DNA of 64,000 nt from Chloroflexi bacterium UBA4736 (lineage in GTDB: Bacteria > Chloroflexota > Dormibacteria > Dormibacterales > Dormibacteraceae): positions 59,935 through 123,934 of the forward strand of contig DHIW01000104.1 of the NCBI GenBank assembly GCA_002404015.1, read 5' to 3'. Shown here piece after piece: positions 58,935-64,000 of this stretch (position 1 is the stretch's first letter; every line of letters starts with the position of its first letter). A program made the position numbers and the translations under genes. A model generated the notes under the pieces. It saw only the letters and a program-made list of their open reading frames with translations, was not told the origin of the DNA and ran no database searches.

Positions 58935-59192
58935 TCACGCCCCCGCCTTTTCACTCTGCTTCTCTTCGAGGAACTTCCAGAGGTCTCCGACATTCTTCAT
59001 GTTCTCCAGCTCCTCCTCGGGGAGCTCGACGTCGTACTTGTCCTCGACGGCCGCGATCAGCTCCACGATGTCGAGGGAGTCCGCGGCCAGGTCGCGGGCG
59101 AAGCTCACGTTCAGCTGCACCTGCTCCGTCTCCACGCCGAGGATCTCGGCAGCCAGCGCCTGCAGCTCGTCGAATTTCAGCTCATCAGCCAT
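58935..59192 (-). CDS. acpP: Acyl carrier protein
   Basis: An 85-residue ACP. The phosphopantetheine serine lies in RDLAADSLDIVELIAAVEDKY, with acidic helices before and after and the EEELENMKNVGDLWKFLEE ending. It carries growing acyl chains through the fab enzymes encoded on either side. It starts 12 bp after the fabF stop. Confidence 0.97.
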   Translation of the reverse strand: MADELKFDELQALAAEILGVETEQVQLNVSFARDLAADSLDIVELIAAVEDKYDVELPEEELENMKNVGDLWKFLEEKQSEKAGA

Positions 59193-59204
59193 ATCTCAAA
59201 TCTC

Positions 59205-60461
59205 CTAGTTGGGATCCGGCCGGCGGATGACCAGCGTCGCGTTGTGGCCGCCGAAACCGAACGAGTTGGAGATGGTCACGTCCACCTGCGCCCGCCGCGC
59301 CTTGTTCGGCACGTAGTCGAGGTCGCACTCGGGATCCTGGTTATCGAGGTTGATGGTGGGCGGCAGCACCTGGTTGTCGATCGCCATGACGCAGGCGGCA
59401 GCCTCCATGGCGCCCGCCGCGCCCAGCAGGTGGGCGTGGACGGACTTGGTCGAGCTGACGGCCAGCTTGTACGCGTGGTCGCCGAAGACCTCCTTGATGG
59501 CCCCCGTCTCGGCCAGGTCGCCCAGCTTGGTCGAGGTGCCGTGCGCGTTGATGTACTGGACCTGGGAAGGCTCCACGCCGGCCTTGGTCAGCGCCTTGCG
59601 CATCGCGCGCACGGCGCCCAGTCCCTGTGGATGGGGCGCCGTGAAGTGGTACATATCCGCCGTCGCGCCGTAGCCGGCGACCTCGGCCAGGATCCGAGCT
59701 CCGCGCGCCTTGGCGAACTCCATCTCCTCGAGAACGAACATCACGCCGCCCTCGCCCATGACGAAGCCGTCGCGGTCGATGTCGAACGGCCGGCAGGCCT
59801 TCTCAGGCTCGTCGTTGCGCTCGCTGACCGCCTTGATCTGGCAGAAGGCACCCATCGTGAGGGGGGTGATCGTGGCCTCGGCGCCGCCCGCCAGCATGGC
59901 CTTGGCGTCGCCCCGCTTGATGATCTCCGCGGCCTCGCCGATGCCGTGGCCGGAGGAGGCGCAGGCGCTGACGATCGCGTAGTTGGGGCCGCCCGCCTTG
60001 ACGTGGATCGCCACGATGCCGGCCGCCATGTCCGCGATCATCATCGGGACCGTGAAGGGGGAGATCCGGCGGACGCCCCGCTCCAGCAGCGCGGTGTGGC
60101 TCTTCTCGATCTCCTCCATGCCCCCGATACCGGAAGAGACGATGACGCCGCAGTCGTCGGGGTCCAACTCGGACGGGTCGAGGCCGGCGCTGGCCAGGGC
60201 CTGCTTGGAGGCCGCCAGCGCGAACTGGCAGTAGCGTCCGATGTGACGCGCCGTCTTCCGGTCCATGTAGTCCTCGGGGTTGAAGTCCTTGACCTCGGCC
60301 GCGATCCGGGTGCTGTAGTTCGAAGTGTCGAAGCGTGTGATCTCGCCGACCCCCGAGACGCCCTCGACCAGGTTCGACCAGACTGTCTCCTGGTCGTTCC
60401 CGATTGGCGTCACGAAGCCCATGCCTGTGACGGCCACACGGGTCCCGTTGCTTTTGCTCAT
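59205..60461 (-). CDS. fabF: 3-oxoacyl-ACP synthase II
   Basis: A 418-residue KAS II condensing enzyme. The catalytic Cys is in [17 protein letters not shown], the histidines are in [13 protein letters not shown] and [15 protein letters not shown], and the N-terminus reads [16 protein letters not shown]. In the second His segment the usual Thr-Gly pair before His is replaced by His-Ala, a small change near the active site. It is the first fab gene downstream of the PucR-type regulator; 174 bp separate them. Confidence 0.96.
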   Translation of the reverse strand: MSKSNGTRVAVTGMGFVTPIGNDQETVWSNLVEGVSGVGEITRFDTSNYSTRIAAEVKDFNPEDYMDRKTARHIGRYCQFALAASKQALASAGLDPSELDPDDCGVIVSSGIGGMEEIEKSHTALLERGVRRISPFTVPMMIADMAAGIVAIHVKAGGPNYAIVSACASSGHGIGEAAEIIKRGDAKAMLAGGAEATITPLTMGAFCQIKAVSERNDEPEKACRPFDIDRDGFVMGEGGVMFVLEEMEFAKARGARILAEVAGYGATADMYHFTAPHPQGLGAVRAMRKALTKAGVEPSQVQYINAHGTSTKLGDLAETGAIKEVFGDHAYKLAVSSTKSVHAHLLGAAGAMEAAACVMAIDNQVLPPTINLDNQDPECDLDYVPNKARRAQVDVTISNSFGFGGHNATLVIRRPDPN

Positions 60462-60635
60462 TGCCTTCAGCTTACGGACTCAACGTATAAAGGTCCTCTG
60501 CCGTGGGGAGGAAAAAATTGGCACAGCTTTCGACATCGTGTCCAATCAAGCCTGGTGGCTGTTGGTGGGTCCGACCAGGCCCACGACCGATTCTTGAGTC
60601 CCGCTGAGGCGAACTGGCAGCGCCTATGGGAGACG

Positions 60636-61847
60636 TCAGACCAGTTTTCTCAGGTCGAGCGCGAGCTGCAGGCGCATGCGCGTGGCCGGCTCGTCGAGGG
60701 TAGGGCCGACCAGCTCCCTCAGCTTCTCCAGACGGTAGAGCACGGTGTGCCGGTGCAGGTGGAGGTCGGCCGCCGCCTCCTTGACCGAGCCCCGCGTCAG
60801 GTACGCCTCCAGGGTCTCGAGCAGCGAGCCCTTGGCGTCCGCGGCGAGCAGGGAACCGAGGACGTGGGCCACGTAGCGCTCGGCGACCAGCGGGTTCTGG
60901 GCCATGACCAGGTAGGGGGCGCTCTCGTCGTAGTGATGAAGCAGAGCCGTGGGCCGCAGCTTGCGGCCGACCTCGACCGCCTGCAGCGCCTCCAGGTAGG
61001 AGCGGGAGATCCCGCGTAGGCCGGGGTGGTCGCCGCCCAGCCCGGCGCGGACGCGGCCGTGCACCCTTGTCTGCAGCGAGGCCAGGAGCTCTCGGGCGCC
61101 CTCCTCGCGCCGCTCGGTGTCAACCGGCCAGAGGACGACCAGCGTGTGGGGGTCGGTGGTGTCCGCCAGCGTCCGGGGCGGCAGCTCCAGGTCGGGCAGG
61201 AGGGCCGCGATGGGCTCTTCGCTCTTCACGACCAGCGCCACGTAGCCGCTCGCCATGGTGACGTTGACGGCCAGCGCCTGCTTCTGGAGCGCCAGCTCGG
61301 AGTCGAAGGTGTCGCTGATCAGGGAGTGGAAAAGTCGCGTGCGCGCGCGTGTCCCGCGCAGCATGTGCTGCTCGCGGGCGTGCAGGTACGTGCTGGTGAC
61401 CTCGGCGGCCACCTGGTCGAGGGCGGAGAAGACGTAGTTGGCGGTGACCACCATGGACTCCGGCGTGGCCTCGGGGTGGTCGCGCCAGGCGCCCAGGATG
61501 GCGTCCCAGGCTACCCTGGCCGCGATCCGGTAGGCGGCCAGCACGGGCTCCACGGACTGGCTGCCGCGGGCCTGCAGGATGCCCAGCTGGGCCACCTCGC
61601 GAAGCTCCCGCGAGGTCGCCGGCCGGGCCTCGCGGGCGGTCGCCAGGAAGAGGTCCAGCCCGGCTTCGCAGGCGCGTGCGATTGCCGCCCGATCAGGAGG
61701 TGCGCCCGTCGAGGCGTCCCAGCTGACGAGAGCGACGACGGCGCGGGCCATGTGCCTCGCGAGGCCGCCCCGCCGGCGTTCTATCTCCGCGATCAACGAC
61801 GGCGGCAGAGGAGAGGCGAGGTTCGACCTGGTGGCCATCTTTGCCAT
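60636..61847 (-). CDS. PucR-family transcriptional regulator (FasR-like context)
   Basis: A 403-residue PucR/CdaR-type regulator. The N-terminal ~180 residues are helical (IARACEAGLDLFLATAREA ...), the middle resembles the GGDEF-like CdaR module (ASGYVALVVKSEEP ... RRVHGRVRAGLGGDHPGLRGI, read loosely) and the C-terminal HTH_30 is GSVKEAAADLHLHRHTVLYRLEKL. It lies directly upstream of fabF-acpP-fabH-fabD-fabG-accD-accA. In Streptomyces, FasR, a regulator of this kind, activates fab genes from a similar position, so a role in fatty-acid control is likely. The start is the ATG giving MAKMATRSN. Confidence 0.87.
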   Translation of the reverse strand: MAKMATRSNLASPLPPSLIAEIERRRGGLARHMARAVVALVSWDASTGAPPDRAAIARACEAGLDLFLATAREARPATSRELREVAQLGILQARGSQSVEPVLAAYRIAARVAWDAILGAWRDHPEATPESMVVTANYVFSALDQVAAEVTSTYLHAREQHMLRGTRARTRLFHSLISDTFDSELALQKQALAVNVTMASGYVALVVKSEEPIAALLPDLELPPRTLADTTDPHTLVVLWPVDTERREEGARELLASLQTRVHGRVRAGLGGDHPGLRGISRSYLEALQAVEVGRKLRPTALLHHYDESAPYLVMAQNPLVAERYVAHVLGSLLAADAKGSLLETLEAYLTRGSVKEAAADLHLHRHTVLYRLEKLRELVGPTLDEPATRMRLQLALDLRKLV

Positions 61848-61859
61848 CAGGACCGAGTT

Positions 61860-61893
61860 TAGGCCCTGCGGCTCACCTCGACCGCAGGGCCTA
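61860..61893. terminator. Strong hairpin, 12-bp perfect stem (TAGGCCCTGCGG / CCGCAGGGCCTA)
   Basis: A perfect 12-bp inverted repeat with a 10-base loop, extendable by another base pair, between the PucR-type gene start and the dienelactone-hydrolase stop. The right arm contains the TAG stop of the hydrolase gene. No run of T follows on the minus strand, so if it terminates transcription it does so without a U tract; it could also insulate the regulator from read-through. Confidence 0.6.
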
Positions 61894-62634
61894 AGGCCGG
61901 TTGTTCTCCTCGATGAATGACAGGATCTGCCGCCAGGCGTCGGCGCAGGCGTCCCTGTGCTCGGCGAAGGTCCGGTCGAAAAAGGAGTGGGGCGCCCCCG
62001 CATAGGTGACCATGTGGTGCGGCACACCGGCCTCGCCGAGCTCATCGTCGAACTTGGCGAACTCTTCCGGCGGCGTGAAGTCGGCGCCGGCCACCAGCAT
62101 CAGGAGCGGCGCCTTCATCCCCGGGATCACGTCGCGCACGCGCGCGGGCACTCCGTAAAAACCGATGGCGCCGGCCAGGCCGTGGCCGGCCGCCGACTGG
62201 CGCCAGGACTGGGCCCCGCCGAAGCAGAAGCCGACCGTGAAGACGGAGCGCACGCCACCCCCCTCGGGCGAGCGGAGGTGCTCGGCGGCGGCTCGCACGT
62301 CGGCGGCGATCCCGGCCGGCGTGGTCTGGTCGACGTGGGTCTTCCAGTCGAAGGCCTCGCCGCGGTCCGCGGTCTCGGTCGTGCGGCCGAAGTAGTCGAT
62401 GGCCACGGCGTCGACGCCGGCTTCGGCGAAGCGCTGGGCCAGCTCCTTGTAGAAGTCGTGGAGGCCCCGGATGTCGGGCATGACCACCATCCCGGCCCCC
62501 GTGGGCTCGGCGGCGCGGGCGAAGTAGGCATTGAAGCGGTTGCCGTCGGCGGCGGCCAGCTTGAGATCACCCTGGTCGCTGGCGGCGCCGCCGACGGGGG
62601 GCAGCGGGGGTCGGGCGTCGTCCGTGTAGCACAT
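61891..62634 (-). CDS. Dienelactone hydrolase family protein
   Basis: A 247-residue DLH-type alpha/beta hydrolase. The nucleophile elbow has the DLH form FTVGFCFGGAQSWR with Cys in the nucleophile position, the acid is in LVAGADFTPPEEF, and the catalytic His is in YAGAPHSFFDR. The opening VVMPDIRGLHDFYKELAQRFAEAG is typical. Members open dienelactones of aromatic breakdown, but many are general esterases. It is isolated from other catabolic genes. Confidence 0.9.
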   Translation of the reverse strand: MCYTDDARPPLPPVGGAASDQGDLKLAAADGNRFNAYFARAAEPTGAGMVVMPDIRGLHDFYKELAQRFAEAGVDAVAIDYFGRTTETADRGEAFDWKTHVDQTTPAGIAADVRAAAEHLRSPEGGGVRSVFTVGFCFGGAQSWRQSAAGHGLAGAIGFYGVPARVRDVIPGMKAPLLMLVAGADFTPPEEFAKFDDELGEAGVPHHMVTYAGAPHSFFDRTFAEHRDACADAWRQILSFIEENNRP

Positions 62635-62660
62635 CGCGGAAAAGCCTAAGGTTTTCCCGG

Positions 62661-63191
62661 ATGAGGATCGAGAGTCCGAACTTCACCGCCCAGGACCTGG
62701 CCGGATTCCTGAACGAGCTGGACGAGTCCGACCGCCTGGCTCTCGCAGACCGCCTGGAACGGGCGTCGGCCCGGCTGGGCGAGGTGGCGGCGAGGCTCCC
62801 CGCCGCGCCGCCCCGGCAGTCTGGGGAAGCCTGGAGCGCGCTCGAGGTGCTGGCCCACATCGCGGTGCTCTCCAAGTTCTACGGGATGCTGACCTACAAG
62901 ATCGGCAAGGGCGAGATGACGGAGCTCGACCTCGTCGGCAACGTCGGCCTTCGCGACGTCCTCGGCGAGCAGCTGTCCAGGCTCCCGGCGGCGGAGCTCG
63001 TTGACATGGCCCGGGCGGACCAGGCGCGGACCGTGGCCTACCTGCGGTCAGCGGACGGCGCCGCCCTGAGGCGCCAGTGCAGCACCGGCGGGGGTCTGAG
63101 CATGGCGGCGGGCGAGGTCGCGCGGCTACCGCTCTGCGCTCACCTGGAGCAGCACCTGAGGCAGCTCGAGGACACGCTCGGCCCGGGCTGA
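62661..63191 (+). CDS. DinB-like four-helix protein
   Basis: A 176-residue helical protein. EAWSALEVLAHIAVLSKFYG and ARLPLCAHLEQHLRQLEDTL place histidines in the positions that bind metal in DinB/YfiT-type proteins. Family members are metal-dependent thiol-cofactor transferases or stress proteins. It resembles the C-terminal domain of the hydrolase fusion at 50 kb in general pattern only. Starts at ATG, divergent from the dienelactone hydrolase. Confidence 0.7.
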   Translation: MRIESPNFTAQDLAGFLNELDESDRLALADRLERASARLGEVAARLPAAPPRQSGEAWSALEVLAHIAVLSKFYGMLTYKIGKGEMTELDLVGNVGLRDVLGEQLSRLPAAELVDMARADQARTVAYLRSADGAALRRQCSTGGGLSMAAGEVARLPLCAHLEQHLRQLEDTLGPG

Positions 63192-63272
63192 CGCCGGCTG
63201 CGCACCACTGCCCGGGCAGTCCCGGGCGCCTTGGCCCCTGTCGAGAGTTGGGGCCAAACGTAAAGACAATCG

Positions 63273-63302
63273 TTGACTTTGTGCTCGGGTATCGCCTATA
63301 GT
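63273..63302 (+). promoter_or_regulatory. Sigma-70-type promoter, TTGACT-N18-TATAGT
   Basis: A -35 TTGACT and a -10 TATAGT separated by 18 bp, 34 bp before the start codon of the secreted-protein gene, in a locally AT-rich stretch unusual for this window. It is the cleanest vegetative promoter I can see here. Transcription would start near 63309. Confidence 0.65.
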
Positions 63303-63335
63303 GATAGTCACAATATCAATTATTCATCCAGCACC

Positions 63336-64000
63336 ATGTTCTGGATAACCAAACCCATAGCGAGGAGAGACTCAACGCGTAGGCCCCCGAAGCTTCTGAC
63401 AGCCCTGGCGCTGGCTGTCACCACCCTGCTCCTGTTCTCCACCGCGGCCTTCGCGGAAGGCAACGGTCATGGGGACAACCATCAGTCGGGTGACCACTCG
63501 TCGTCCGGCAACCACGCCCAGGCGGGCGGCACCCAGTCCCAGGCTCCCAAGCAGGCGACTGTCGCCCAGAAGTCGGCTCCCGCGCCGGCCGCGGCCCGCG
63601 CCCTGGCCGCCACGACCACCTGCAGCGGCGATCTGACCGGCCGCATCAGCGGTGGCTCGGCCACGGTCACCAACGACACCCCCTCCGCCCACACGATCGG
63701 CCTGGCTTCCTATCGGATGTTCGACAGCGGTATCGACAACCAGCAGCTCTTCGACCAGAAGCAGCTCAGCGTGGCCGCCTGCAGCAGCGCGACATTGAGC
63801 GTGAGCCTGCCGAGCTGCGCGTACCAGATCGACCTCTTCCATGACACCGCGACCATCACCAGCTTCAGCGCCGGCAACCGCTACGGCAGCAGCCTGCTCG
63901 ACAGCCGCCAGGTCTTCGGGGACTCGCGTGAGTTCTGCACGACAAGCGGCACCAGCGCCACCGGCACCACGCCGACCGGCACCACCGCCAGCGGCACCAC
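63336..64000 (+). CDS. Secreted protein with signal peptide and Thr/Ser/Gly repeats (cut by window edge)
   Basis: At least 221 residues; the frame is open to the last base. The N-terminus has a basic stretch (RRDSTRRPPK), a hydrophobic core (LLTALALAVTTLLLFSTAAF) and a likely cleavage after AFA. A His/Ser/Gln-rich segment follows, then a compact domain with four cysteines (TTCSGDLTGRI, VAACSSATL, LPSCAYQI, REFCTTSG) that could form disulfides. At the window end a Thr/Gly/Ser repeat tract begins (SGTSATGTTPTGTT). No family is recognised; a surface or cell-wall role is plausible. It has its own promoter. Confidence 0.75.
   Translation, partial: MFWITKPIARRDSTRRPPKLLTALALAVTTLLLFSTAAFAEGNGHGDNHQSGDHSSSGNHAQAGGTQSQAPKQATVAQKSAPAPAAARALAATTTCSGDLTGRISGGSATVTNDTPSAHTIGLASYRMFDSGIDNQQLFDQKQLSVAACSSATLSVSLPSCAYQIDLFHDTATITSFSAGNRYGSSLLDSRQVFGDSREFCTTSGTSATGTTPTGTTASGT

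Noticed and set aside
63372..63842. A 156-codon minus-strand frame at the right end
   Set aside because: It is antisense to the secreted protein, which has a signal peptide, a promoter and coherent composition; the minus-strand text is Arg/Gly-rich and unrelated to any family.
1..64000. tRNA, rRNA or CRISPR arrays
   Set aside because: I saw no T-loop-like GGTTCGAATC-type stretches with cloverleaf context, no rRNA text and no repeat-spacer arrays; a tRNAscan/Infernal run would be decisive.

Overview
The window is roughly 70 % G+C by eye, densely coding and oriented around a chromosome replication origin. The block rpmH-rnpA-yidD-yidC-jag runs leftwards and dnaA-dnaN-recF-dciA runs rightwards from a 685-bp intergenic region holding DnaA boxes. 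The rest is mostly core metabolism: folate, thiamine, molybdenum cofactor, lysine, peptidoglycan precursors and fatty acids. High G+C, an MshA-like glycosyltransferase, a PucR-type regulator at a fab cluster, Ser/Thr kinase, XdhC and AdnAB/AddAB-like helicase-nuclease suggest a Gram-positive-related (Terrabacteria) soil lineage, perhaps Chloroflexota/Dormibacterota-like. No 16S gene is present, so this is inference.

Layout. 1-1.6 kb: end of signal peptidase I and an M16 peptidase. 1.7-9.1 kb: origin block. 9.1-24 kb: helicase-nuclease, glycosyltransferases, c-type cytochrome, PD40 and DUF4388 proteins, phosphatase, FemAB-like protein, an unusual response regulator, paired GT4 enzymes, folK/folP. 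24-33 kb: murE, thiS/thiE/thiG, rsmG, lysA, Ser/Thr kinase, xdhC plus a cysteine desulfurase, and a MITE-like element. 33-45 kb: small metal-binding and RNA-processing genes, larB, moaC, mog, the pxpA/pxpC/pxpB 5-oxoprolinase genes, folC/folD/larC/folB. 45-50 kb: a MacAB-type export system and ccdA. 50-54 kb: hydrolase-DinB fusion, LarA-like protein, cyclase, DUF1445 protein. 54-62 kb: accA/accD and fab genes with a FasR-like regulator. 62-64 kb: dienelactone hydrolase, DinB-like protein and the start of a secreted protein with its own promoter.

The most interesting observations are these. (1) A one-Sec peroxiredoxin (37903-38388) carries an in-frame UGA exactly at the peroxidatic position, has no cysteine anywhere, and has a SECIS-like hairpin 11 nt downstream. 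(2) A 14-bp perfect palindrome, GTAAAACGTTTTAC, occurs three times (1.7, 38.8 and 54.0 kb). Two copies lie inside genes but in different reading frames, so it is a DNA-level site, either parS-like or a LacI-family operator. (3) rpmH has no ATG/GTG/TTG and must start at AUC or another near-cognate codon; two other genes, and an unassigned stretch after jag, also lack canonical starts. (4) A roughly 200-bp MITE-like element with CTAGTGTCC ends, plus a solo 38-bp copy, supplies TAG stop codons to neighbouring genes and lies in frame with the 5' end of a cysteine desulfurase. (5) An OmpR-type regulator has Glu where the phospho-acceptor Asp should be.
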